From positions 2,480,001-2,544,000 of the forward strand of contig NZ_CP031115.1 in assembly GCF_003568865.1 (NCBI RefSeq): a stretch of 64,000 nt of DNA, in the 5' to 3' direction. The position numbers were made by a program, and so were the translations under genes. This stretch comes from Rubrobacter indicoceani. Its GTDB lineage: Bacteria; Actinomycetota; Rubrobacteria; Rubrobacterales; Rubrobacteraceae. The notes under the pieces were generated by a model. The model had not been told where the DNA came from. It worked only from the letters and a program-made list of their open reading frames with translations, and made no database searches. Of this stretch, positions 42,643 to 52,500 are shown piece after piece. The stretch's first letter is position 1. Each line of letters opens with the position of its first letter.

Positions 42643-44925
42643 CTATCCCCGAGGATCGCCGAAGCGTGTTCCGACTGCCTTTCGTGCCTTTTTGACGGTC
42701 TCTCTCCCGAACCGCCGAAGCCGCTCCGCGCTCCGGGAGAACAGCGAGGACGGGTTGAGCGCCGCGAGCAGTCGCCGCCAGACCGGGAGCTTTCGGTACT
42801 CGCCGATAGCCCGGCCGTGCGCTCGTGAGATAGCGTGGGTGTTGCCCGGTTCCGGGGCGTAGAGGTGCGCCGAGTACGCGGCCGCAAGCCCCGAGAACGG
42901 CTCCGGGTCCAGCCCGGTCGCCCCGGAGAGCAGGGTCATGCGCTCCTCGACGGTAAGCGTATCGAGGCTCCGGCTTGCGGCCCCCGGCGGCAGGGAATCG
43001 GTGAGCCGGTCCGTAACATCCCGGTAGTAGTCCCCGGGCCGCCCGCGGGCGAGCAGCAGCCGCCGGGTGAGCGGCACGCCGCCGAGGAGCACGACGCCCG
43101 CCAGGGTCAGCGAGGTCCACACCGGTACCGTTCCCCCTGTTGAAGCGACCGCCGACGGGTTCTCCGGGGAGCCCCCTTCCGGCTCCAGCGGAGCGAGTTC
43201 CTGCTCACCGGCTTCGGGGTCTTCGAGGTCGCGGTTCTCCTGCGGAACATCCTGAGCAGCCGGGTCCGGGAGCGCTTCGAGTCGCGGCACGTCGGCCTGC
43301 ATGGTTTCGGGTACGGAGAAGCCCGGCGTCGGGTCGAAGGGATACCACCCGACGCCGGGGAAGTAGACCTCGACCCAGGTGTGCATGTTCGCCCCGCGCA
43401 CAAGGTAGACGTTCTCCTCTACCTCATCCCCGCTCGTCGCCCCGTAGACGACGCGGGCGGGCACGTCCATCTCGCGCAGGACCAAGGCCATTGAGGTGGC
43501 GAACTGGGTGCAGAAGCCCTCGCGGCCCTCCCCGAGAAACTCCTCGACCGCCCAGTCGGCCCGCCGGTAGTCCACTTCGAGGTTGTAGGTGAAGTCGCCG
43601 TCGGTGCTGAGGTAGCGTTCGACCGCCCGGGCGGTGTCGTATGGCGTCCGGGTGCTGTACCCGGCGCGGACGTCCTGCGCGGTTTCGGCTACAACCTGCG
43701 GGGTTCCGTCGGGGAGCGTCAGGTACTTCTCCCGAACGTCCTGCGGGTAGGCTCTGCCGGAGTTCCTCAGCTGCCCCGCCCTCGGCTGGGGTATTTCGGA
43801 GAGGACCCGGTATCCATCGCCCTCGGTGAGCGGTCTGTCGGCGGTCCAGGAACCGTCGGAGTTCGGGGTCGCCCCGTCCAGCTCGCTGGAGAGGCCGGAG
43901 ATCATGTACCCACCGAACACAAGGTTCGTCTCGGACTGCAGAACCTCCACGCTCTGAACGACGCTGCGGCTCGGAACCCCGGCGGCGATCTCCTCGCCGT
44001 AGCCGGCCCCGCTGTTCTCGTCGGTGGTGCTGCTCCATCGAACGCCATCGAAGTAGTCGAGCGTTCCGCCGCGCCAGTAGAGCGGCTCGGTGGAGCTGAC
44101 CCGCATCAGCTCGGCCTCGCGACCGGAGTTCAGGTACTCCCCGACGTCGGCCTGCACGTCGAGCTGCGAAGTCCCGCCGGAACCTATGCTCGTCCAGTCT
44201 ATGGAACCCTGGCTTACCGCCTCCGAGGCGTACGGCAGCTTCGGCAGCGCAAGGACGCTCACCCCGACGATAAGCGCGGCGGCGAGGCCGACCCCGGTCA
44301 GGGAACGGCTCTCCGAGGCGACCCCGCTGAAGAGGATCAGGGCAAGCGACGCAAACACAAAGACAAAGAAGAACGGCCCGGCTCCGGCCTCGAAGCTGAT
44401 GGTCGAGAGAACGCCTATCGTCAGGCCGAGCGTCGCGACCGCGATAAGCGGCGCCCGCTCGTAGAGTGCGGCCGAGGTGGCGAAGGCGCAGATCACCATG
44501 ACTATCGGGGCGAAGATAACGAACAATCCCGGCGAGACCGCGTACGGGAGCGGCTCCGAGTACATGATGTTCGCCGCCCGGTACAGGTCTTCCCCGATGT
44601 TGCCGGCGAGCCCCCGAAGCCCGGACGGCGTCGGCCTCGGCGGACCGTAGACCGAGATCACCCCGTACAGCACGATGGCCGGCGGAAGCAGAACCAGCCT
44701 GAGCCTTCCGGCCGAACCGACGGCGGCCCCCGCAAGCGCGGCCCCGAAAAAGACCGCGAACGCTCCTCCCCCGAATACCCCGGCCAGCGAGTAGGCCCCG
44801 AAGCCCGCGCCGTCGCCTCCGGTGGTGAAAAGGATCGAAAACGCCGTCCCCGCCGCGAGGACCGCCACGTAGAGCGACAGACGCTCGATAAGCCCGACCC
44901 TGTCGTCCGTCCGGAACCCGTTCAC
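42643..44925 (-). CDS. Membrane transglutaminase-like protein (TgpA/DUF3488 type)
   Basis: 760 residues, GTG start overlapping the DUF58 stop. Six or so membrane segments in the first 220 residues, an extracytoplasmic transglutaminase core with Cys in GREGFCTQFATSMALVL, His in MHTWVEVYFPG and Asp in WYPFDPTPGF, then another membrane segment near 620 and a cytoplasmic C-terminal domain. It belongs with the DUF58 and MoxR genes upstream, a widely conserved trio. The catalytic triad is complete, so peptide or amide chemistry at the envelope is possible. Confidence 0.92.
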   Translation of the reverse strand: MNGFRTDDRVGLIERLSLYVAVLAAGTAFSILFTTGGDGAGFGAYSLAGVFGGGAFAVFFGAALAGAAVGSAGRLRLVLLPPAIVLYGVISVYGPPRPTPSGLRGLAGNIGEDLYRAANIMYSEPLPYAVSPGLFVIFAPIVMVICAFATSAALYERAPLIAVATLGLTIGVLSTISFEAGAGPFFFVFVFASLALILFSGVASESRSLTGVGLAAALIVGVSVLALPKLPYASEAVSQGSIDWTSIGSGGTSQLDVQADVGEYLNSGREAELMRVSSTEPLYWRGGTLDYFDGVRWSSTTDENSGAGYGEEIAAGVPSRSVVQSVEVLQSETNLVFGGYMISGLSSELDGATPNSDGSWTADRPLTEGDGYRVLSEIPQPRAGQLRNSGRAYPQDVREKYLTLPDGTPQVVAETAQDVRAGYSTRTPYDTARAVERYLSTDGDFTYNLEVDYRRADWAVEEFLGEGREGFCTQFATSMALVLREMDVPARVVYGATSGDEVEENVYLVRGANMHTWVEVYFPGVGWYPFDPTPGFSVPETMQADVPRLEALPDPAAQDVPQENRDLEDPEAGEQELAPLEPEGGSPENPSAVASTGGTVPVWTSLTLAGVVLLGGVPLTRRLLLARGRPGDYYRDVTDRLTDSLPPGAASRSLDTLTVEERMTLLSGATGLDPEPFSGLAAAYSAHLYAPEPGNTHAISRAHGRAIGEYRKLPVWRRLLAALNPSSLFSRSAERLRRFGRETVKKARKAVGTRFGDPRG

Positions 44926-46202
44926 GCCCGCACCCCGGTCCGTCCGGCGGGGGACATCGCCCCCACGCCTCCCGGATGCTCGACGACCAGCACGCTCGCT
45001 CCGAGCCGTCCGAGCTTCCGCACCAGCGCGTCGAACTCGCCTTCGGGGACTTTTATACTTCCGTCGTTCCGCGTCCCGGTCGGGGAGACCGGACCGGGAC
45101 GAGCCCCGTAAGTGTGCGACGCGACAAGGATGACCGTTACCGCAAGCCCGGCCCTTGAAAGCCGGGCGACCTCGTCGGCAAGACCCGCGTCCCGACTGCG
45201 GCTCACCAGAAAAACCCCGTTGCCGAGGTTCCCTTCCTCCCGCGAGACCCTCTCCGAGAGCGTCTCGCCGCCCCGGACCCGCACCGTTGCGAGGTTGCGC
45301 ATCTCGCGCCAGTAGAAGGCCTCGTCCCGGTGGAATTCGGCGGGTCGGGGTTCCCGGCTTTCGTCGGCTTCACCGTTGTGGATCAGACGAAACGGCAGGC
45401 CCCGGTCCTTCAGGGTGGAGATCACGGACGCCGCCGCGCTGACGGCGTCTTCGACCGGACCTTCGGGGGTTCTGAGCCCGACCCGGCCGAGGTCGAGGGC
45501 GACGGTGTAGTGCTTCGGGGAGTTGAGCGTGGTCTCTTTTGTATAGAGTTCTCCGGTTCTTGCGAAGCTCTTCCAGTGGATGTGTCGGCGGTCATCGCCG
45601 CGCCGGTACTCCCGGAGCCCGGCGAACTCGTCGCCGGACTGGCCGACCCGACCGGAAACACCGGACTGCGAAGCGCCGCCGAAGACCGTGCGCCCCGGCA
45701 GCTTGTGGACTTCGGGGTAGACGACGACCTCCGTGCGCTCGCTGAAGAACCGGGTGAACCCGACAAGCTCGAACGGGTCCACGACGGAGAGCTTCCCCGG
45801 GCCGAGCAGGTAGATCCCTCGGCGGCGAAACAGCACCTCTACCTCAAGGCTTCGTTCGCCGCCGCCGGGAACGGGGTCCAGCTCGAACTCGGTGCGCTCC
45901 GGCAGGCCGTCGGCCCCCTCGACAAAGGACGTCCCGAACCGGGAGCGGTTGCGGGAGGTCAGCTCCACCGTCGCCGGCCTCCCGACCCCGAGCTTCGTCC
46001 CGGAACGGACCCTGCGGGTGAAATCAAGACCCCGGGCAAAGCCGAGGCCGATAACAAGCGAGACAAGGGGCAGGGCGAGAAGAACGTAGCCGAGCTGGTG
46101 TAGCTGCGTTGTTCCTATCAGGCGGGCGGTGACGATCACGACGGCCCCGATCACGACGGCCTGCCAGCCCCGCGACGTGAGCCGCACCGAGAGCCTCGAC
46201 AA
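44922..46202 (-). CDS. DUF58-domain protein
   Basis: 426 residues, TTG start two bases past the MoxR stop. Two N-terminal membrane helices, then a cytoplasmic part with the DUF58 signature LREYRRGDDRRHIHWKSFAR and a von Willebrand-like fold (TVALDLGRVG). It is the usual middle partner of MoxR ATPases and transglutaminase-like proteins; molecular role unresolved. Confidence 0.92.
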   Translation of the reverse strand: MSRLSVRLTSRGWQAVVIGAVVIVTARLIGTTQLHQLGYVLLALPLVSLVIGLGFARGLDFTRRVRSGTKLGVGRPATVELTSRNRSRFGTSFVEGADGLPERTEFELDPVPGGGERSLEVEVLFRRRGIYLLGPGKLSVVDPFELVGFTRFFSERTEVVVYPEVHKLPGRTVFGGASQSGVSGRVGQSGDEFAGLREYRRGDDRRHIHWKSFARTGELYTKETTLNSPKHYTVALDLGRVGLRTPEGPVEDAVSAAASVISTLKDRGLPFRLIHNGEADESREPRPAEFHRDEAFYWREMRNLATVRVRGGETLSERVSREEGNLGNGVFLVSRSRDAGLADEVARLSRAGLAVTVILVASHTYGARPGPVSPTGTRNDGSIKVPEGEFDALVRKLGRLGASVLVVEHPGGVGAMSPAGRTGVRA

Positions 46203-46204
46203 AA

Positions 46205-47131
46205 CTACACGGCCTCGGTTACCGGAACGGACCGCAGTATGTCGTAGACGACGCGCCCGGAGGACTCGCCGCCGGCGGCGATGATCCTGTGCGAGAGCAC
46301 CGGGGTCGCGAGCGCTTTTACGTCGTCGGGCGTGCAGTACGACCGCCCCCCCGAGGCCGCCCGCGCCTTTGCCGCAGCAAGGAGCATCCGGCTCGCCCTC
46401 GGGGACGCCCCAAGGGTTATGTCGTCCCGCCCGCGCGTCGCCGACGTGACGGAGACGATATAGCGCAGCACGGCCTCGCTGGCATGGACCTCCTCCACCA
46501 TCCGGCGCATCTGCATAAACTCCTCGAGGCCGAAGACCGGACGTATCCCCGCAGCCGGGTCGGACGAGAGCTTCAGAAGCCTTATCTCCGCGTCCTCGTC
46601 CGGGTAGCCGAGGCTCATCTTGACCATGAACCGGTCAAGCTCCGCGTGCGGCAGCGGGTACGTACCCTCGTGTTCCACGGGGTTCTGGGTGGCTATAACG
46701 GTAAAGGAGCCGGGCAGAAAGCGGGTCTCGCCGTCCACCGTAACGGAGCCCTCCTCCATCGCTTCAAGAAGCGCGCTCTGGGTTTTGGGGCTTGCGCGGT
46801 TGATCTCATCCGAGAGCACCACGTCGGAGAAGACGGGCCCCGCCCAGAACTCGAACCGGCGGTCGCCCTGGTTGTAGATGTTCAGCCCGACAACGTCCGA
46901 GGGCAGAAGGTCGGGGGTGAACTGTATCCGGCGGAACTCCCCGCCGATGGAGCGGGCGAGCGACTTCGCAAGAAGGGTTTTACCGACGCCCGGCACGTCC
47001 TCTATAAGCACGTGTCCCCCGGCGAGCATCGCCACCACCGCGAGCGAGACACCATCTCGCTTGCCGGAGACGGCGCGCTCGACGTTGGAGACGATGCGCT
47101 CGACGTTTCTTGCAAAATCGCTGTACTCCAA
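46205..47131 (-). CDS. MoxR-family AAA+ ATPase
   Basis: 308 residues. Walker A EDVPGVGKTLLAKSLA, Walker B VLSDEINRASPKTQSALLEA, sensor 1 TVIATQNPVEHEGTYPLP and the typical ERF-like LDRFMVKMSLGYP. MoxR proteins are chaperone-like ATPases for maturation of partner complexes, here presumably the DUF58/transglutaminase pair in the same operon. Confidence 0.95.
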   Translation of the reverse strand: MEYSDFARNVERIVSNVERAVSGKRDGVSLAVVAMLAGGHVLIEDVPGVGKTLLAKSLARSIGGEFRRIQFTPDLLPSDVVGLNIYNQGDRRFEFWAGPVFSDVVLSDEINRASPKTQSALLEAMEEGSVTVDGETRFLPGSFTVIATQNPVEHEGTYPLPHAELDRFMVKMSLGYPDEDAEIRLLKLSSDPAAGIRPVFGLEEFMQMRRMVEEVHASEAVLRYIVSVTSATRGRDDITLGASPRASRMLLAAAKARAASGGRSYCTPDDVKALATPVLSHRIIAAGGESSGRVVYDILRSVPVTEAV

Positions 47132-47231
47132 GGAAGTCCCGCCGGTCGAAGTTTAGTGATGAGTAACGACCCGGATTATATCCGGCAGGGTTCGCTTAGC
47201 AATCAGGCCGGACGCCCGCCGGAGGTGCGCT

Positions 47232-47765
47232 TCAGGACATCTCGCCGTAGTACTGCTCGACGTAGCGGCGCTGGATCTCGTTCAGACCGCGCGAGTACCA
47301 GACCATGACGACGTAGCGCGGCTCCTTGGGGGTGGTCTTCGGGTACATGCCGCACTCCATCGGCAGGCGGTTGCTCTTTCTTGCGTTGCACTTGGTACAC
47401 GCCGTGACCACGTTCTCCCAGGTGTTGCCGCCGCCCCTGGAGACGGGCTTGACGTGGTCGCGGGTGAGACAGTCCCGGCGGTTCAACTCGTCCCGGTGCT
47501 TGCCGCAGTACTGGCAGCGGTAGTTGTCGCGGGCAAAAAGGATCGTGTTCGTAACGTGGCGGCGGAGCCTGCGCGGGATCTCGACAAACTTTATGAGGCG
47601 GATAACGAGCGGGTACGGGTACTCTGCCTTCTCCGAGCGAAACCGCTGTTTGAGGTTGGCCTCGACGATCTCGGCCTTTTCGGAGACGACAAGGACTATC
47701 GCCCGCTTCACCGGAACCAGCGCGACGGGTTCGTAACTCGCGTTCAGAGTCAGACACGTGGCCAC
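47232..47765 (-). CDS. HNH endonuclease-domain protein
   Basis: 177 residues. CQYCGKHRDELNRRDCLTRD followed by HVKPVSRGGGNTWENVV and CTKCNARKSN form a complete HNH beta-beta-alpha metal motif with two structural CxxC pairs. The type is widespread and chromosomal in actinobacteria, distinct from intron-borne enzymes; function undefined. The GTG start lies seven bases after TAAAAT, so the mRNA is probably leaderless. Confidence 0.92.
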   Translation of the reverse strand: MATCLTLNASYEPVALVPVKRAIVLVVSEKAEIVEANLKQRFRSEKAEYPYPLVIRLIKFVEIPRRLRRHVTNTILFARDNYRCQYCGKHRDELNRRDCLTRDHVKPVSRGGGNTWENVVTACTKCNARKSNRLPMECGMYPKTTPKEPRYVVMVWYSRGLNEIQRRYVEQYYGEMS

Positions 47766-47772
47766 GGCACGG

Positions 47773-47778
47773 ATTTTA
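47773..47778 (-). promoter_or_regulatory. -10 element for leaderless HNH gene
   Basis: TAAAAT on the minus strand, seven bases upstream of the GTG start with no ribosome-binding sequence between. No convincing -35 element. Confidence 0.4.
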
Positions 47779-47961
47779 GCATAGCGGGATGCCTGACCGA
47801 CCGGGTTCTCCGTTACTTCCGCGCTAAATCAACGGCCGTTCAGGAAAGCCGTCCATCGCGTCCGGCGGGGTGTAAAAACTCTGTTAAAAGTCTGAAGCAG
47901 GGTACCGGGGCGTTTATACTCGGGTCCAGTGTTCAAGCACCAAAAATCACCAGGAGGCCGG

Positions 47962-48684
47962 GTGTTAGCGTCGAGCGGGGCGGATATCCTGATAGTGGAG
48001 GACGACGAGGTAATAAAAAGTACCCTCGCCTACAACCTCGCCCGTCAGGGTTTCGGGGTGCATCAGGCCGAGACCGGGGCTGAGGCGATGCGGCTGGTCA
48101 GGAAGATCCGACCGGACCTTATCCTTCTCGACATCATGCTCCCCGGTGAGTCGGGGGTAGAGGTATGCAAGCGGGTTCGCGAGCGCGACGAGAGCGTGGT
48201 GATAGTGATGATCACGGCAAAGGACTCGGAGGAGGACAAGGTGCGCGGCTTCGAGGCCGGGGCCGACGACTACGTTACCAAGCCGTTCGGGATGAAGGAG
48301 CTTTTCGCCCGCATCACCGCGAACCTCAAACGCAGCGAATCCGGCCACCGGGGGAAGGTCCTGGAGTCCGGCGACCTTGTTCTCGATACAAAGAACTTCA
48401 CCGCGCAGGTGGCGAACAAGCCGCTGAACCTGCGCCTCAAGGAGTTCGAGCTTCTGGCGGCGCTTGCCTCCTCGCCGGGGGAACTCAAAAGCCGGGAGGA
48501 ACTGGCCAAAGAGGTCTGGGGACACGCCGGGGTCGGTTCTTCGCGCACGATAGACGTTCACATCCGGCGCATCCGGGCCGCGCTCGAAGCGACGAGCGGC
48601 TACGACTACATCCACACGGCTCGCGGGCTCGGATACCGCTTCGAGGCCCGCGAGAGGGTCGGCGAGCGCGTAGAAGCCGGGTAG
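47962..48684 (+). CDS. OmpR/PhoB-family response regulator
   Basis: 240 residues. GTG chosen because AGGAGG lies five bases upstream; a GTG 11 codons earlier is unsupported. Receiver: acidic pair in IVEDDE, phospho-acceptor Asp in LILLDIMLPGESG, Thr in MITAKD and Lys in YVTKPFG. C-terminal winged helix: RLKEFELLAALASSPG and RTIDVHIRRIRAALE. It should be phosphorylated by the kinase encoded directly downstream. Target genes unknown. Confidence 0.94.
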   Translation: MLASSGADILIVEDDEVIKSTLAYNLARQGFGVHQAETGAEAMRLVRKIRPDLILLDIMLPGESGVEVCKRVRERDESVVIVMITAKDSEEDKVRGFEAGADDYVTKPFGMKELFARITANLKRSESGHRGKVLESGDLVLDTKNFTAQVANKPLNLRLKEFELLAALASSPGELKSREELAKEVWGHAGVGSSRTIDVHIRRIRAALEATSGYDYIHTARGLGYRFEARERVGERVEAG

Positions 48685-48727
48685 ACGCACGGCTACCGAA
48701 CCGGAAAGAGAGTTCCCGGAGGACGAG

Positions 48728-49441
48728 CTGGGGCGCGTCATTCGCCTCAGACGGGAGTTTGTGGCAAACGTCTCGCACGAGCTCAAGACCCCGGCGACGA
48801 GCCTGAAACTCCTTGCCGAGAGCCTCGAGGAGAGCCTCGGCGAAGACCCGGAACAGTCGCGGATCTTCGCCGCGCAACTCCGCCGGGAGACGGAGCGCCT
48901 GGCGACGCTGATCAACGACCTTCTCGACCTGACCCGCCTGGAGAGCGAACGCCGCGAGGTGCTCACGGAGATCGTAGACGTCCGCGGCATTCTTGTAACC
49001 ACCCTCGCCGGCATGCGCCGCGTCGCCCGCGAACGGGGCGTAGCCCTGAACTGGAAACGCTTCGGTCGAGCCGCCGATTTCGCCGTGCGCGGAAACGAAA
49101 CCCAGCTCGCCTCCATGTTTACCAACCTGATAGACAACGCCGTCAAGTACACGCCGGGTGGAGGGTCGGTCGAGGTAACGGGCGGTTTGAGCCGGGACGG
49201 TCGGGAGGTTTTCGTAAGCGTATCGGATACGGGCATCGGCATACCGGAGGAGAGCCTGTCGCGCATCTTCGAGCGTTTCTACCGCGTTGACAGGGCGCGG
49301 TCAAAGGAGACCGGCGGGACGGGGCTGGGACTTTCCATAGTCAGGCATATCGTGGAGAACCACGGCGGGAGGGTCGTGGTCGAGAGCGTGCCGGACCGGG
49401 GGAGCAACTTCACCGTACATCTTCCGCGCAGTTCGGTGTAG
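48728..49441 (+). CDS. Short sensor-less histidine kinase
   Basis: About 237 residues. HisKA phospho-acceptor in FVANVSHELKTPATSL lies almost at the N-terminus; HATPase N box FTNLIDNAVKYTPG, G1 SDTGIGIPEE and G2 GGTGLGLSIVRH follow. No membrane or sensor domain is encoded. No ATG/GTG/TTG stands upstream of the H box helix; an in-frame CTG at 48728 has CGGAGG five bases before it, while the first GTG (48761) would remove most of the dimerisation helix. It may rely on a partner for sensing, or be an N-terminally truncated PhoR-type kinase. Confidence 0.88.
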   Translation: MGRVIRLRREFVANVSHELKTPATSLKLLAESLEESLGEDPEQSRIFAAQLRRETERLATLINDLLDLTRLESERREVLTEIVDVRGILVTTLAGMRRVARERGVALNWKRFGRAADFAVRGNETQLASMFTNLIDNAVKYTPGGGSVEVTGGLSRDGREVFVSVSDTGIGIPEESLSRIFERFYRVDRARSKETGGTGLGLSIVRHIVENHGGRVVVESVPDRGSNFTVHLPRSSV

Positions 49442-49596
49442 GGTCAGCGGTTAAAATACCCGCCTGTTCGGACCGATAAAGGGTGAAGAGGTTTCACGGA
49501 TCGGTTGTCTGACCGGGTGTTGGGCCTTCTTCGCACTGGCTTCGCCCCGCCCGGCGTCTCTCAGAGGTCGAGGGCCGGGGATGAAGGGATGGACGA

Positions 49597-52500
49597 GTGA
49601 GTATTTTAAAGAGGATCTGGCTTGGTTTCGGGATAGTTTCGCTGGCCGTGATCCTGATCGGGCTCCTTATCTTTATGGAGATCCGCTCGGTGGAGAGTTC
49701 GGTTGCCGTCGTCTCCGCCGACGAACGCACGCTCAACGACGCGGCGCTCGGGATGCAGTCGAGCATCCTGCGTTACGCTCAGGACACGTCGCTCTATCTG
49801 GTCGAGGAGGACCCTTCCTACCTGCAGAGGTCTCAGCGGCACGCCGACGATTTCGAGGCGTATCTGGAGAGCTTCCGGGGGACGGCGGTCGGGCCGGAGG
49901 ATGAGCGGCTGGCCGGGGAGCTGGACGCGCTCTTCGGTGCGTACCGGGCGCAGGGTGAGGAGTTGACCGGGGGTTCCGGTTCGGTACCGGAGTTCGAGGC
50001 GGCTCAGGCGGAGTTGATGGGCCTTGTAAGCGGGGACCTCCGCGACCGGCTGGAAGAGCGACTGGTTTCAAGGCAGCAGACCGCAACCTCGGAGATAGAG
50101 CGACGCTTCATGGACGTTCTCGCGCTTCTCGGGCTGATGCTGTTCGTGTGCGCGGCCCTGGCGTATTTCATCGGGGGGAGGATCGTCCGCTCCGTCTCGC
50201 GGCTCCGGGAGGGGGCGGAGCGGTTCGGGGGCGGCGATTATTCCCACCGCATCGAGGCTTCCTCCTCCTCGGACGAGCTGGATCAGGTCGCCCTCGCCTT
50301 CAACGAGATGGCGGCTCGAAGACAGGAGGCGGCCCGGGCGCTCGCCGAGAGCGAGGAGAAGCTTCGGGCCGGGGTGGAGAACGCGCCGATAATCCTCTAC
50401 TCGGTAAACCGGGCCGGCGTTATCACGACGACCGCCGGGCGCGGCCTGAAGAAGCTCGGTCTCAACTCCGGCGACCTTGTCGGCGCCCGCGTAGACGAGG
50501 TCTACAGCGAGTACCCGGATACCGTAGAGCGAGTCCGGCGCGCTCTGGATGGCGAGGCGCTGCACTTCGAGACCTCGTTTGCCGGGGGCGAGTACGAAAC
50601 CTGGTACGCCCCGGTGCGCGACGACGCAGGCGAAGTCCTCAGCGCGGTCGTGCTCTCGCTCGACGTAACGGACCACCGCAAGACCGAACGCGACCTGAAG
50701 CGGAGCGCCGAACGCCTCCGGGCCAGCATCGCGGACGTGCCGATCATCTTCTTCACCGTTGACCGCAACGGCGTCTTCCGGAGCTGCGAGGGACGGGGCA
50801 TGGAGGTTCTCGACCTCGAAAGCGAAGACCTCGTCGGGGTTTCGGTCTACGAAGCCTTCTCCGACAGCCCGAAAGTCCCGGAGAATATAGACAGGGTTCT
50901 GACTTCGGGCCAGGCCCACCGGGCCGTCATTGAGTTCCAGGGCCGGACCCTTGAAAACTACTACACCCCCTCGCTGAACGAAGCCGGGGAAGTCCTCGGC
51001 CTCTCCGGCTTCACGCTCGACATAACGGAGCAGAACCGTGTTCAGCGTGACCTTCAGGAGTCCAAGCAGCGCTACCAGAACCTTATAGAGCAGGTTCCGG
51101 CGGTTATCTACACCAGGACCGCCGCCGGGGAGACCCCGCTTCTCTACATCAGCCCGCGCGTCAGGGAGATGCTCGGCCATACGCCGGAGGGCTTCCTTGA
51201 GAAGAAAGACCTCTGGGAGGCTCTTATCCATCCCCGGGACCGTGAACCGGTGCTGCGCGAGAACGCCCGCTCCACCAGAACCGGAAGCCCCTTTGAGATG
51301 GAGTATCGGATGATCGCCTCGGACGGACGCGAGGTGTGGGTGCACGACGAAGCCGTTCTGCGTTTCGATGAATCCGGCGAGCCGTCTTTCTGGCAGGGTT
51401 TCCTCACCGACATCACCGCCCGGCGCGAAGCCGAAGAGGAGCTGCGGCAGTCCGAAGCCCGCTACCAGAACCTTGTAGAGCACGTTCCCGCCGTTATCTA
51501 CCGCAGCACCACCGAAGAATACAGCCCGACCATCTACATAAGCCCCCGGATCAGGGAAATGCTCGGCTACGAGCCGGAAGAGTTTATGGAGCCGTACTTC
51601 TGGGACGAAAAGATACACCCCGACGACGCCCCCATCGTCCACGACGTGGAGCGTGAAGCCCTCGCACAAGAGGAAGTCTTCTCTCTGGAGTACCGGATGA
51701 TCGCCTCGGACGGACGCGAGGTGTGGGTGCGCGACGAGATGTTCCTTGTGCAGGAGTCGGAGAACCGCCCGGCGTTCTGGCAGGGCGTTCTCACCGACGT
51801 TACCGAGCGCAACCTCGCCGAGAAGGAACTCCGGCGCAACAACTCCATCACCCAGCTTCTGCGGGCGACCGCCAGCCTCGCCAACGAGTCAAAGAACACG
51901 AGACAGACGGTGGCCGGGGTGATAGACGAGGTTATCGCCCGCTGCGGCTGGCAGGTCGGGCACGCCTTCGCTCTCTGCGAAGGAGACGGGCCGCAGCCGA
52001 CCCTGATACCCTCCGGTCTTCTGAGGGCCGACACGCCCGAGAGGGCCGGGTCCTTTGACCGGGCGACCGCCGGTATGGAGCTTTTCTCGGAACCCGGTTT
52101 TCCCGGCAGAGCCATCGAGGAGGGTCGGCCGGTGTGGTTTACGGGAATAGACGGAGACGCGCTCTTCGAACGGCGGGAGTGGGCCGCCTCCGAGGGGATA
52201 AAGACCGCGCTCGCCTTCCCGGTCTACGCCGAGGGCGAGGCTCAAATCGTCCTGGAGTTCTTTGCGAGCGGGGATCTCCCCGAGGACCGGCGCCTGCTTC
52301 AGGCGATGGAGCAGATAAGCTCCCAGCTCGGCCTCGCCCTGGAGCGCGAACGGGCCGAGCGGGAACTGGAGCGCGTCGCCGAACACAACCGGAGCCTCGT
52401 GGACACGAACGTGGACGGCCTGATAACCGCCGACCTCGAAGGCCGCATCACGGACGTCAACCCCTCGATGGAGCGCATGACCGGGCTTGCAAAAGAAACG

